Shown piece after piece: positions 1 to 9,268 of a DNA stretch of 64,000 bases. The translations under genes and the position numbers were made by a program. The stretch spans positions 868,001 through 932,000 of the forward strand of contig JADJQN010000003.1 in assembly GCA_016712745.1 (NCBI GenBank), given 5' to 3'. Below the pieces are notes generated by a model, which was not told the DNA's origin, searched no databases, and saw only the letters and a list, made by a program, of their open reading frames with translations. The stretch comes from Sandaracinaceae bacterium. Its GTDB lineage: Bacteria > Myxococcota_A > Polyangia > Polyangiales > JADJQN01. Within the stretch, counting starts at the first letter, position 1; the number at the start of each line of letters is the position of its first letter.

Positions 1-584
1 TCAATCGTGTTCTCGGACGCGCCGCAATCATCCACGGTACGACATCCCGAGTGCACGATGATGTGAAAGCGCTCAGTGCCGGGCACAAGTGGGCGATCGA
101 AACTTAGTGTGCTGCTCGACCCGACATCGCGATCGTCGTTGTCGGTGAAGTTTCCGCGTAAAGACGCCCGACTCGGCACCGTCGTTCCCGCGCAAAGCGC
201 GCTTGCGATCGCCTCGCCTTCAACAAAGAGTCGTACAAGTCCCGCGTCGGAGCCAGTCGAATGACGCCAATAGCCTTCGAGCACCAGGCGTGTTCCCCCA
301 TCCGAACAGCCCGCGCGCATGTTCGCGTAGGCGCCGTTGTCGTTGCCAAAGAGCGACAAGCCCACACGCGTACCCCGCAGCACGACGCGTTGTCCGAAAC
401 CATGTGCGTCACCGCTCAGTAGGTAATTTCCTTCGAGCCCCGCATACGATTCGCGCGGGAGGGGCGTGGCTGTGCGGAGCAAGCTCTCTTCGCCAAAGTC
501 CGGAGGCACGAAAGGACTTGGCGGCTCGCAAGCGGAGCTGAGCGCCACAACAAGCACGAGTAGAAATGAATGACTAGAACTCAT
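1..584 (-). CDS. Hypothetical lipoprotein, 3' end cut by window edge
   Basis: The reading frame opens at an ATG at 584 and stays open to base 1, so at least 194 residues are present and the C-terminus lies outside the window. The N-terminus is a short hydrophobic stretch followed by a lipobox-like LSSAC at about residue 15-19, which predicts a lipid-anchored envelope protein. The mature part begins with a Pro-rich stretch (CEPPSPFVPPDF) and is otherwise of no family I recognise. Its start overlaps the last 11 bases of the gene at 574-1314 on the same strand, so the two are probably translationally coupled. The lipoprotein call rests on the signal only; function is unknown. Confidence 0.7.
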   Translation of the reverse strand, partial: MSSSHSFLLVLVVALSSACEPPSPFVPPDFGEESLLRTATPLPRESYAGLEGNYLLSGDAHGFGQRVVLRGTRVGLSLFGNDNGAYANMRAGCSDGGTRLVLEGYWRHSTGSDAGLVRLFVEGEAIASALCAGTTVPSRASLRGNFTDNDDRDVGSSSTLSFDRPLVPGTERFHIIVHSGCRTVDDCGASENTI

Positions 585-1314
585 AGCCCGCCACCAGACT
601 TGGGTAGAGAGAGCGTTCGGGAATGTCGGTGAACGAAAGCCAACTCAAGGCGTCGTACGTCGCGTAATTGAGAGTGATGCCGTAGTAGACGTAGTCGTCG
701 CGGAAGACCGGCGTCTCAACCATCACGCCAAACGAGGGACCGGACACCGGCGCGACATTCACGACGACACTGCGACTTCCGAAACGAATGTGCTGCGGGA
801 AGTTGAGATGGAGCTCTGCGCGAAGGCTGACGCGACTTCCTCCCACGGAAAAAGAGAAGCCCACCGAGGGTGTGTGAGTCAGACCAAAGCCGTCCGCATC
901 GTAGCCCTGCAAACGAGCGCTCCCAACCCACGCTCCGATACGGTAGCCAAAGAAGAACGCGCATCGATAGACAGGCAACGACCAGGCCGCGCCCATCTGC
1001 AGGTGGTTGTATAGAAGTACGGCACCCGCCCGCACTTCGAACGAAAACGCATGGGGCAGCGCCAAGCGAAAGAAGCCCTCGGCGAATGGAAGCTGCTGCG
1101 CTTCCGCTTCGACCACTCGCTGTGGAAGCAGATCGAAGCTGAGGCCGACCGCGCCGCGCCGTGAATAGGGCTGCGCCGCACGCGCATCTGCAATCAAGGG
1201 CTCGCGCGGCAGGTCTTCGGCACTCGCGCCTAGCGTGAGCGTCATAAGCCCACTCGAGAGAAGCACGACGGTTATCAGAGCTCGCACGCGCCAGATATTG
1301 GTGCGCTCTGCCAA
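574..1314 (-). CDS. Putative outer-membrane beta-barrel protein
   Basis: 246 residues from a TTG at 1314; an in-frame stop lies two codons upstream, so the start is confined to this CTG/TTG or an internal GTG about 9 codons in. Residues 10-32 form a signal peptide ending near GASAED. The mature chain alternates polar and hydrophobic residues, is rich in Tyr, Phe and Gly, and ends in ...AGYEF, a terminal aromatic residue as in proteins inserted by the Bam machinery. I cannot assign a named family. It lies directly upstream of, and overlaps, the lipoprotein at 1-584, so a barrel plus lipoprotein pair in one transcript is likely. Confidence 0.65.
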   Translation of the reverse strand: MAERTNIWRVRALITVVLLSSGLMTLTLGASAEDLPREPLIADARAAQPYSRRGAVGLSFDLLPQRVVEAEAQQLPFAEGFFRLALPHAFSFEVRAGAVLLYNHLQMGAAWSLPVYRCAFFFGYRIGAWVGSARLQGYDADGFGLTHTPSVGFSFSVGGSRVSLRAELHLNFPQHIRFGSRSVVVNVAPVSGPSFGVMVETPVFRDDYVYYGITLNYATYDALSWLSFTDIPERSLYPSLVAGYEF

Positions 1315-1526
1315 CAGTCAACGGCCAGGCTATCTCCGTGCGGGCATATTCACGCCGGACGCGAGAATCTCGTACGATCGCAGCCGCGCGCCGTGGATCC
1401 AGAATCGAAAGCGGAATCTCGAGCTTGGCAGCTCCGGCCGTCGCGCGATTCCGAAAGCCCTCGGACTTCAATCGCAAGCGCGGCGATTAGCGCGTCAGAA
1501 ATACGAGTAGCGCGTCGCCCTCGCCT

Positions 1527-3866
1527 GTGCGATGCACAAAGCAGGAGTCAATCATTAAGGCGAGCAACGCGAATGGCGCGTCCAATACCGCGGACGCATC
1601 CGTCCGCAAAATAGGCTTGCTGGGTAACCACGCGCCACGCCGCTGCGGAATCGCGACTTTCACAACCGATCTCGCCGACGCTCTTACGAGCGAGGTGCCC
1701 AACGTCGATTGCTTTGTTCTTGCGATGAACGACGCGGGCAAGCATCACGCCTATCCGGGACGCGTCCGATTCGAGATCGCGGACAACGATTTGTCAGCGT
1801 ATCGCCGCGCAGCGGATTTTCTGAACGTGAACGCCGTCGATATCGTGTGCGTTCAGCACGAATACGGAATCTTTGGCGGCAAAGCGGGCGGCTACTTGCT
1901 CTCGCTCTTGCGCGAGCTGCGCATGCCTATCGTGACCACGCTGCACACCATTCTCGCCGAGCCCAACCCGCATCAGCGGCGCGTGATGGACGAGCTCACC
2001 AAGCTCTCGCAACGTATCGTCGTCATGAGCGCGCGTGGCGCCGAGCTTCTGCGCAGCGTGCATGACGTGCCCCTCACCAAGATCGATTTGATCCCTCACG
2101 GCATTCCCAACGTGCCATTCAATGCGGGCGACAAGGACTTGCTGGGCGTCGCAGGCAAATCTGTCATTTTGACGTTTGGCCTTTTGTCGCCGGACAAGGG
2201 CATTGAGAACGTCATCGACGCGATGCCAAAAATTCTCGAGCGTTTTCCCAACACCGTCTACATCGTGCTGGGAGCTACGCACCCACACGTCAAAGAGCAG
2301 CACGGCGAAGCTTACCGATCGATGCTCGAGCATCGTGCGCAGCGCTTGGGCGTCGCATCAAGCATGATTTTTCACAATCGTTTTGTGAGTCAGCACGAGC
2401 TCACGGAATTTCTCGCGTGCGCGGACATCTACATCACTCCCTATTTGAAGGCGGAGCAAATCACATCGGGCACGCTTGCGTACGCAGTAGGCGCCGGAAA
2501 AGCCGTGATCTCGACGCCGTATTGGTACGCGGAAGAGCTACTCGCTGACGGCCGCGGGATTTTGGTTGCGTGGCGTGATCCGGACGCGATTGCGCGCGAA
2601 GTCGTGGACCTGCTTGGCAACGACGCCAAGCGCCAGGCTCTGTGTGCACGTGCCATTGAGCACGGTCAATCGATGCACTGGCCCGCGGTCGCGCGCCGCT
2701 ACGTTCAGACCTTCATGCAAGCAAAACGCGAGCACACCGACCGCCTGCGCAATGTCTTTCAAGCCAAGACGCTCGCGAGCCGACCTTCGGAGCTGCCTGA
2801 GGTCAACCTCGACCATATTCGCATGATGACCGATAGCACTGGGATCCTTCAGCACGCGTCGTTCAATGTCCCGCGCTACGAAGACGGATACTGTCTCGAC
2901 GACAACGCGCGCGCGCTTCTGCTGGCCGCGCTCGTTGAGGAGTCGGGAGACGCTCCCCCCTCAGTCGTGCGCGAGCTAGCGTCTCGCTACATGGCTTTCG
3001 TGAGCCACGCTTTCAATCGCGGCACCGGGCGCTTTCGCAACTTTATGTCTTACTCTCGTCAGTGGACGGAGGAGTGCGGCTCGGAAGACAGCCACGGCCG
3101 CGCCGTCTGGGCATTGGGTAGCGTCGTGGGTCGCTCGCGCGACCCAGGACGACAAACACTCGCGAGTCAGCTCTTTCACGATTCGCTGCCGGTCGTTTCC
3201 GCTTTTACAAGTCCGCGTGCCTGGGCGTTCACACTCTTAGGCATCCATGAATACCTTCGTGCCTTCGACGGCGACATGAGCGTGCAAGAGTTGCGAATGA
3301 CGATGGCCAGCAAGCTAATGTCGATTCTTCAGCAAACTGCGACGCAAGAATGGCCCTGGTTCGAAGATCATCTCACGTATTGCAACGCGCGCCTGGCGCA
3401 GGCGCTCCTCGTCTCGGGCTCCGCCATGCGTGACGAAGAGATGCTGGCGCGGGCAATGCAGTCTCTCGAATGGTTGTGGACTGTGCAATGCATGGACACC
3501 TACTTCTCGCCAGTCGGCTCCAATGGATTTTACCGCCGAGGGCAAGCCAAGGCGGATTTCGATCAGCAACCGGTTGAAGCGTGCGCCATGATCGCTGCCA
3601 GCATGGACGCCTACCGCGTGAGCGGGGATCGGATCTGGCTTGAACGAGCGCGCGCGGCGTTCAATTGGTTTCTTGGCCAGAACCATCTTCAAAAGCCTTT
3701 GTACGACGATGCCAGCGGCGCTTGCCGCGATGGTCTGCACGCCGATCGCGTGAATGAAAACCGCGGCGCGGAATCCACTCTTTCTTTCTTGTTGAGCCTT
3801 CTCGACATGCGGTCCGCAGATCGACTCACCAATTCAATTCCGCCGCCAAGAGAGCTCACACAATGA
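1527..3866 (+). CDS. GT4 glycosyltransferase fused to alpha/alpha-barrel domain
   Basis: 779 residues from a GTG start. Residues about 28-390 are a GT-B fold, family 4-like transferase: it opens with GNHAPRRCGIATFTTDL, typical of this subgroup, and carries the acidic donor-site motif around residue 310 (AEQITSGTLAYAVGAG). Residues about 415-770 form a second domain with DDNARALL and repeated helix pairs (EDSHGRAVWALG, WFEDHLTYCNARLAQ), like the six-hairpin glycosidase barrels. The 3' end overlaps the GH130 gene by ATGA (3863-3866), so they form a tight operon. The family link points to synthesis or turnover of a beta-mannoside or related glycan; donor and acceptor cannot be read from sequence. 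Confidence 0.85.
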   Translation: MRCTKQESIIKASNANGASNTADASVRKIGLLGNHAPRRCGIATFTTDLADALTSEVPNVDCFVLAMNDAGKHHAYPGRVRFEIADNDLSAYRRAADFLNVNAVDIVCVQHEYGIFGGKAGGYLLSLLRELRMPIVTTLHTILAEPNPHQRRVMDELTKLSQRIVVMSARGAELLRSVHDVPLTKIDLIPHGIPNVPFNAGDKDLLGVAGKSVILTFGLLSPDKGIENVIDAMPKILERFPNTVYIVLGATHPHVKEQHGEAYRSMLEHRAQRLGVASSMIFHNRFVSQHELTEFLACADIYITPYLKAEQITSGTLAYAVGAGKAVISTPYWYAEELLADGRGILVAWRDPDAIAREVVDLLGNDAKRQALCARAIEHGQSMHWPAVARRYVQTFMQAKREHTDRLRNVFQAKTLASRPSELPEVNLDHIRMMTDSTGILQHASFNVPRYEDGYCLDDNARALLLAALVEESGDAPPSVVRELASRYMAFVSHAFNRGTGRFRNFMSYSRQWTEECGSEDSHGRAVWALGSVVGRSRDPGRQTLASQLFHDSLPVVSAFTSPRAWAFTLLGIHEYLRAFDGDMSVQELRMTMASKLMSILQQTATQEWPWFEDHLTYCNARLAQALLVSGSAMRDEEMLARAMQSLEWLWTVQCMDTYFSPVGSNGFYRRGQAKADFDQQPVEACAMIAASMDAYRVSGDRIWLERARAAFNWFLGQNHLQKPLYDDASGACRDGLHADRVNENRGAESTLSFLLSLLDMRSADRLTNSIPPPRELTQ

Positions 3867-4846
3867 CCAAGCAAGCCTACGAAACGCTGTTCGTCCGACA
3901 TGCGAGCAATCCGATTCTGAGCGCGAAGGACTGGCCCTATCCGGCTCACACCGTGTTCAACGCCGGCGCGACGCGCCTGCAGGACGGGACCACTCTATTG
4001 CTCTGTCGCGTCGAAGATCGCCGCGGTCACTCCCACTTTTGCGCCGCGCGTTCAGTAAATGGGATTGACGCTTGGGTGATCGATGAGCAACCGACGTTGC
4101 TACCCGACCCCGAATACTTCCCCGAAGAGCTCTGGGGCATCGAAGACCCGCGTATCACCTTTGTGGAAGAGCTCGGCAAGTACGTGATTGCGTACACGGC
4201 GTTTGGCAAGAGCGGACCTGGCGTCGCGCTCGCACTTACCACTGATTTTCGTACCTTCGAGCGCTACGGCGTCGTGATGCAGCCCGATGACAAAGACGCG
4301 GCGCTACTGCCGCGACGCATCGACGGAAATTTCGCGCTCTTGCATCGCCCGATTCACGACACAGGTGCACATATTTGGATTTCGTTTTCGCCCGATCTTC
4401 ACAATTGGGGAAATCACAAACTGGTTCTGCAAGCGCGCCGCGGCTCGTGGTGGGACGCCAATAAGATCGGTCTATCGCCTCCGCTCATCGAGACACCGCG
4501 TGGCTGGTTGATGCTTTATCACGGCGTTCGCAACACGGCCTCCGGCAGCCTCTACCGCCTGGGCGTTGCCTTGATGGCGCTCGACCAACCGGACGTCTGC
4601 ATCCTGCGTGGGGATTCATGGATCTTCGGACCCGAAGAGCCCTACGAGAAATTCGGAGACGTTGGCAACGTCGCGTTTCCGTGCGGCTACACACTTGGCG
4701 CCGACGGAGACACGATCTTCATGTACTACGGCGCCGCCGACAGCTGCATCGCACTCGCAACCGGCAGCATCCGCCAACTCCTCAGCTGGCTCGATACAAA
4801 CGGCACGGCGCCAGAGCGCGTCGGCAGCATTCGTCCAACCGCGTAA
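3863..4846 (+). CDS. GH130-family glycoside phosphorylase or hydrolase
   Basis: 327 residues, the usual length for the five-bladed beta-propeller GH130 enzymes. The family signature ELWGIEDPRI is at residues 89-98, with Asp95 as the expected proton donor; other propeller motifs are FNAGATRL, YTAFG and GDVGNVAFPCGY. GH130 members mostly phosphorolyse or hydrolyse beta-mannosides, with mannose-1-phosphate as a common product. No signal peptide is present, so it should act in the cytoplasm next to the fused glycosyltransferase whose stop codon it overlaps. I cannot tell phosphorylase from hydrolase without comparing the phosphate-binding residues in an alignment. Confidence 0.85.
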   Translation: MTKQAYETLFVRHASNPILSAKDWPYPAHTVFNAGATRLQDGTTLLLCRVEDRRGHSHFCAARSVNGIDAWVIDEQPTLLPDPEYFPEELWGIEDPRITFVEELGKYVIAYTAFGKSGPGVALALTTDFRTFERYGVVMQPDDKDAALLPRRIDGNFALLHRPIHDTGAHIWISFSPDLHNWGNHKLVLQARRGSWWDANKIGLSPPLIETPRGWLMLYHGVRNTASGSLYRLGVALMALDQPDVCILRGDSWIFGPEEPYEKFGDVGNVAFPCGYTLGADGDTIFMYYGAADSCIALATGSIRQLLSWLDTNGTAPERVGSIRPTA

Positions 4847-4931
4847 CGCACACCGAGCCGGCTCCGACTCCTGCGCCCTCGCGCCTGAGCACACTTACGA
4901 AGCGTACCCACCATCAAAAGAGAAGAGCCCC

Positions 4932-5341
4932 AAAATGAGGGAGAGGACGGGTCCCAAGCCCACAACCCGCCTCACCAAGTCACGGCGGAGGTGAAGGCGC
5001 GGCAGCGGCGAGGAACCTGCAAGGTTCCTTCAGGAGAGGGAGGCTCATTTTGGCTCTGCCAAAATGAGGGAGAGGACGGATCCCAAGCCCACAACCCGCC
5101 TCACCAAGTCACGGCGGAGGTGAAGGCGCGGCAGCGGCGAGGAACCTGCAAGGTTCCTTCAGGAGAGGGAGGCTCATTTTGGCTCTGCCAAAATGAGGGA
5201 GAGGACGGGTCCCAAGCCCACAACCCGCCTCACCAAGTCACGGCGGAGGTGAAGGCGCGGCAGCGGCGAGGAACCTGCAAGGTTCCTTCAGGAGAGGGAG
5301 GCTCATTTTGGCTCTGCCAAAATGAGGGAGAGGACGGGTCC
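4932..5341. repeat. 129-bp tandem repeat, three copies plus 23-bp remnant
   Basis: Copies lie at 4932-5060, 5061-5189 and 5190-5318, with a partial fourth at 5319-5341. They are identical except that copy 2 has ACGGATCCC where the others have ACGGGTCCC. Each unit holds two perfect hairpins: a 7-bp stem AGGAACC/GGTTCCT with a 5-base loop (for example 5011-5029), and a 10-bp stem CTCATTTTGG/CCAAAATGAG with a 5-base loop at each copy junction (5044-5068, 5173-5197, 5302-5326). 129 is divisible by 3, so a reading frame runs through all copies, but it has no start signal and only echoes the repeat. This fills the gap between the GH130 gene and tRNA-Gly. The last copy stops 11 bases from the tRNA 3' end. 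Confidence 0.95.
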
Positions 5342-5352
5342 TCTCCTATTAC

Positions 5353-5427
<75 letters not shown>

Positions 5428-5443
5428 AAACGGCAGGCGGGCG

Positions 5444-5471
5444 ATCTAACTTGGGCTCGCTTGAGTGTCAA
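5444..5471 (-). promoter_or_regulatory. Putative sigma70 promoter of tRNA-Gly
   Basis: On the minus strand a perfect -35 box TTGACA (5466-5471) is followed after 16 bases by a weak -10 box TTAGAT (5444-5449). This would start transcription about 10 bases before the mature tRNA 5' end at 5427. It sits in the short gap between the LolC/E-like stop codon and the tRNA. The -10 match is only partial. Confidence 0.55.
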
Positions 5472-5481
5472 GCAGTCTGCA

Positions 5482-7095
5482 TTATTCGTATCGGACGCCG
5501 TCGGCCGGGAGCAGGCGCGCCGCCCACCAGCTCGGGATCAAGGTCGCGGTGACGCAAATAACCACAGCGATCAGGATGGTGAGCAGAAACTCGGTCGGGC
5601 TCGCCCGGACCGGAAGGTGGTCGATGAGGTAGACCTTCGGGTCGAGGGGGAATTCGTATTTGGTCAGGTAGAGGCAGATGCCCCCGCCGAGCACGAGCCC
5701 GATCACCGTGCCTATCACGCCAACGACGGTGCCCTGCAAAAGGAAAATGGAGAGGATCGTAAAATCCTTCGCGCCCATGGCTTTGAGAATCGCAATCTCT
5801 CGCTTCTTCTCGAGCACCACCATGATCAATGTCGCGATGACGTTGAACGCCGCGACGAAGATGATGACGGCAATCACCAAGCTGAGCATGATCTTCTGAA
5901 TCTGCAGCGCGGTGAACAAGTTGTGATTCAAACTCTCCCAGTCCAGGGTGTGATAGGGGCCGCTCAAATCACGCTCCAGCGTAGCGGCCACCTGCGGCGC
6001 AAGGTTTAGGTCGTGCAAGCGAATCTCGACCCCGGTCACGGTGTCGCCGCGATCCGCAAGCGCCTGCGCCTCGTAGATATCGGCATACACGAGTCGCGTA
6101 TCGTACTCCTGAAAGCCCGCTTGGAAGATTCCGACGACACGGAAGTCCCGATTGCGCGGTGCCGCTGACTGCTGACGAAAGAGCGCTGGGTCAAAGCCAG
6201 CGAGCGACGAGATTGCCTGCACGCGATCCCCAACGTGCACAGAGAGCGTGCGCGCAAGTGAAATCCCGATCACGACACCGGGAAGTACTTCGTCATCGTT
6301 TTCGGCCGTCGCTTGCTCGGCCTCGCGAAAGCGCGCCTGCTCGAACTCATCGCTCGGCAGCGTCGGGCGCTCCATGTTTTGCAGGGCCAACGCTACCTGC
6401 TCAGGCGTTGGCACTTCCACCGTCGGAAGAACTTCCGCGGGCGCGTCCGCCATCGCGCCACTTGGCACGCCAGCATCAGCCGATGCATTCGCGACCGCGG
6501 CGACCCCACCATCGCCGTGAGCGAGCTCTTGCAGGAAGCGGTCGAGCTCAGCTTCTTCTTCCTCGGACTCATGAAGCGCGTCTCGCGCAGAATGAGGAGG
6601 TGACGCCCCGGGGCGCCGAAGACCCTCGATCGAGCCTTCCACAATCTGCTGCGGCAGATCGAGCACGGTCGGCATCAGCTCCGGGTCCACGCCCTTCACA
6701 AGCACATTCGACAAGCGGTCGCCGTGCGCCAGCATCATCTCGTCGATCTCGAACGGTGCTGCTCCGGCGACTTCGGGCATGCGTCGGGCACGCGCGATCA
6801 CATCGCGGTACTCCGAGAAATCCAACCCGTACTTCATCACCAGCACATGCGCATTGACGCCCAGGACCTTGGCGCGAAACTCGTCCTGAAATCCCGACGT
6901 GATGCTCATCACCGACAAGAGCGCAGCCACGCCCAGCGCAACACCGGTGATCGCGATGAAGGTGATGACCGAAACGGTCGAACGCTTCTTCGAGCGCAAA
7001 TACCGCATGCCGATTTGAAGCGCGTAATGCACAGGAACTGCGCGTGTAACACGATCGGCACTTCCGTAGAAGGCCGTCTCTTTGCTGGATCGCAT
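5482..7095 (-). CDS. LolC/LolE-family lipoprotein-releasing ABC permease
   Basis: 537 residues from ATG 7095; starts at GTG 7032 or ATG 7008 are possible, because the conserved N-terminal helix begins at LQIGMRYLRSKK. The fold is the MacB/LolC type: one N-terminal membrane helix (SVITFIAITGVALGVAALLSV), a large periplasmic part, then three C-terminal helices with the conserved EKKREIAILKAMGAK loop between the first two. With LolD, such permeases extract lipoproteins from the inner membrane. No ATPase gene is adjacent. The periplasmic part has an extra acidic, Ala/Pro-rich insertion of roughly 100 residues (around ESEEEEAEL to TVEVPTPEQ), making the protein longer than the usual 400-420. The many lipoproteins nearby fit the role. 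Confidence 0.88.
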   Translation of the reverse strand: MRSSKETAFYGSADRVTRAVPVHYALQIGMRYLRSKKRSTVSVITFIAITGVALGVAALLSVMSITSGFQDEFRAKVLGVNAHVLVMKYGLDFSEYRDVIARARRMPEVAGAAPFEIDEMMLAHGDRLSNVLVKGVDPELMPTVLDLPQQIVEGSIEGLRRPGASPPHSARDALHESEEEEAELDRFLQELAHGDGGVAAVANASADAGVPSGAMADAPAEVLPTVEVPTPEQVALALQNMERPTLPSDEFEQARFREAEQATAENDDEVLPGVVIGISLARTLSVHVGDRVQAISSLAGFDPALFRQQSAAPRNRDFRVVGIFQAGFQEYDTRLVYADIYEAQALADRGDTVTGVEIRLHDLNLAPQVAATLERDLSGPYHTLDWESLNHNLFTALQIQKIMLSLVIAVIIFVAAFNVIATLIMVVLEKKREIAILKAMGAKDFTILSIFLLQGTVVGVIGTVIGLVLGGGICLYLTKYEFPLDPKVYLIDHLPVRASPTEFLLTILIAVVICVTATLIPSWWAARLLPADGVRYE

Positions 7096-7120
7096 TGGGA
7101 TGGCTACACTCTTTCGCAGG

Positions 7121-8767
7121 ATGTCCCTTAGACTTTGTTGTGTGCTTATCTGTGGGTGCGTTGCGCTTGCCGGTTGCGGTGGTTCGGATGGCCAGACCCC
7201 GCCTCCCAACGACGACGCGGGCGTGGTCATGAACCCGTTCCACTTGGTCGCGGATCCTGACTCCGACGTCCAGGTCGAGCGAGGCGCGACCGCCATGTTC
7301 ACCTTTCGCTATACCGACGAAGCCGGCGCCCCGATCGAGGACGCGACGGTTCGCTTCGCGATTCTCGGTCACGCGAACGACGCCTCGCTGCTTACGACTC
7401 AACAAGTGACCGACGCGGATGGCCGCGTGTCTGGCAACATCATCGGATCCTCCACCGAAACGTCATTTCAAATCCGTGCGACGGCTGACATGGCCGACAC
7501 GGCATTCCTGAACGTCTCGGTGAGCAACGCAGGCTTCGGCTCGCTTGAAGTCGAAGTCACTTATACCGGTACGCGGCCGGTCGTCGAGTACGAGATGCGT
7601 CTCTATAGCGGACTGACATGCAACGCACTTACGTCGACAACTGCGCCCGATCGCGACGAACGCATGCGTCCCTCGGATTCGACGCTCGCATTCGAAAGCC
7701 TGCCCGCCGGCGTAACGTACGCCGTAGCTATTCAGGGCCTTGATCGTGATCACATTTTGCTCGCGAACGCGTGCACGGACGGGGTCACAATTGTCGCGGA
7801 CGATGTTCAGACTACGCAAGTGATCCTTGAAGACACCGCCGCACACGGCGCCGGTACGTATCAGCTACGCTTTGCATTTGGCTCGCTAGCGCCCGGGCAG
7901 CGAGTCTACGATCAGCTCAGGGCCAGTTCCGACTCGCTCTATCGCGATGATGGAGCGACCTATTTGCTCGACCAAGTCGATGCGCTCATCACTGAGTCAG
8001 AGCACCCCGAGACACTTGTGCAATGGCAAACAGCTCGCGCGGCGATGTATATCGACACGGCCGTTGCAAGCTATCTCGATGCGCACGAGACCGGCCCTAG
8101 TTTCGCATTGGAGGCGGTCGGCGCATTGGCCCGAGATGGTATCGCTCACATTGCGTTCAACGCCTCGCTGCAGGTGCTCGAGAACGGCGACATCGCTCGC
8201 GACGCGCTTCGTTTTACCGCGTTTGACGCGCGGTCGATGGGTCTGACGATTCCGATCTCGATGAGCCTCGTCCCCGCGCCCACGAGTCTGAGCCAGGGCA
8301 CCTATTCGACGACTCGTGCGGCGCTCGAGATCACTTCGTTTGATTTTAGCCTGCCGCTGGGATCTCTCGCGCGCGCCTACCTGGAGAGCGCCAACAGCAG
8401 CGAGTTTCGCTCGATCATCATTGATGCGGCGCAATGCGAGGTCCTCGGCGAATGGTGGACCGACTCAGAGTTCAACTCCGATGTCTCTGACGCCGCGCTG
8501 ATCGAGGCTGCATGCTCGCGCGCCGTCGAGTCGGTCGCCGATAGCGCACTCGTTGCCATCGCCAATCTCGACGTAAGTCAACGGGCCTTGCATCTGGAAG
8601 GCACGCTCTCGGCCCATGACGACGATCACGACGGGGAGATCGAGTCGATCGGTGAGAGTACGTTGAGCGGCCTATGGCGCCGCGTGGGCGCTATGTCGGG
8701 TATTGCATCAGACATGCGCGTGACGGGTACTCGCAGCGGCACTCGCCCTGCATCGGCCATTCCATGA
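7121..8767 (+). CDS. Lipoprotein with Big-type (Ig-like) domain
   Basis: 548 residues from ATG 7121, chosen because it gives a compact signal peptide with lipobox LAGC (cysteine about residue 18); ATG 7100 is an alternative. After a short Gly/Pro/Asp linker, residues about 45-135 match a Big_1/invasin-type Ig fold (RGATAMFTFRYTDEAGAPI, then DADGRVS). The remainder, rich in beta and helical stretches, is not recognised. It should be an envelope-anchored, surface-exposed or periplasmic protein. It is divergent from the LolC/E-like permease with about 25 bases between starts. It overlaps the next gene by ATGA, implying co-translation. Confidence 0.75.
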   Translation: MSLRLCCVLICGCVALAGCGGSDGQTPPPNDDAGVVMNPFHLVADPDSDVQVERGATAMFTFRYTDEAGAPIEDATVRFAILGHANDASLLTTQQVTDADGRVSGNIIGSSTETSFQIRATADMADTAFLNVSVSNAGFGSLEVEVTYTGTRPVVEYEMRLYSGLTCNALTSTTAPDRDERMRPSDSTLAFESLPAGVTYAVAIQGLDRDHILLANACTDGVTIVADDVQTTQVILEDTAAHGAGTYQLRFAFGSLAPGQRVYDQLRASSDSLYRDDGATYLLDQVDALITESEHPETLVQWQTARAAMYIDTAVASYLDAHETGPSFALEAVGALARDGIAHIAFNASLQVLENGDIARDALRFTAFDARSMGLTIPISMSLVPAPTSLSQGTYSTTRAALEITSFDFSLPLGSLARAYLESANSSEFRSIIIDAAQCEVLGEWWTDSEFNSDVSDAALIEAACSRAVESVADSALVAIANLDVSQRALHLEGTLSAHDDDHDGEIESIGESTLSGLWRRVGAMSGIASDMRVTGTRSGTRPASAIP

Positions 8768-9243
8768 GCAAACGCGACTACTCGCTCGACGCACTTCGCA
8801 AACTACGCGAAAGCGAAGAGAGCGAAGCCGAGGCGCGGGTCGCGGCGACGCTCGGCGCACTTGGCGAGGTACAGCGCACGCGTGCGAAGATGAGCGAGCG
8901 AGCGACAAAGCACGACGCCATGACGAAGGACCGCATCGCCGATGCTTCGTCGCGCGTAGCGTCGGGCGGCGAGCACGCGCAGCTCGGTCATTGGCAAACG
9001 CGCCGCAAGCAAGAGCTCTCGCGCCTTCACGAAGAGCTCGTGTTGCAAGACGAGCATGTGGCTGTCGCAGACCGTGCGGTCGCGCAAGCCCGAGCGCTAC
9101 TTATTGAAGCGCGTACCGCGACCAAAACGGTTGAGAATCACTACGAAGCGTGGGCCGTGAGCGAGAAAGCCAAAGAAGAGAAGCAAATCGACGATGAGGC
9201 CGCCGACATAGCCGCCGCTCGATCGACCTCAAAGTTGCCCTGA
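8764..9243 (+). CDS. Small coiled-coil protein
   Basis: 159 residues, overlapping the preceding lipoprotein stop by ATGA (8764-8767). The chain is almost wholly charged helix (Glu, Arg, Ala, Lys) with heptad-like spacing over residues 5-150 and no signal peptide or membrane segment, so it is a predicted cytoplasmic coiled coil. The size and pattern resemble FliJ/YscO-type stalk proteins, but no other export-apparatus gene is near and I do not assign that role. Tight coupling with the lipoprotein before it and the transglycosylase after it suggests a shared transcript. Confidence 0.7.
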   Translation: MSKRDYSLDALRKLRESEESEAEARVAATLGALGEVQRTRAKMSERATKHDAMTKDRIADASSRVASGGEHAQLGHWQTRRKQELSRLHEELVLQDEHVAVADRAVAQARALLIEARTATKTVENHYEAWAVSEKAKEEKQIDDEAADIAAARSTSKLP

Positions 9244-9268
9244 TCGGCGAGAGTTGCGACGGTGAGTC

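Noticed and set aside
4932..5341. CRISPR-like array
   Set aside because: Units are 129 bp, contiguous and without unique spacers, and no cas gene is in the window.
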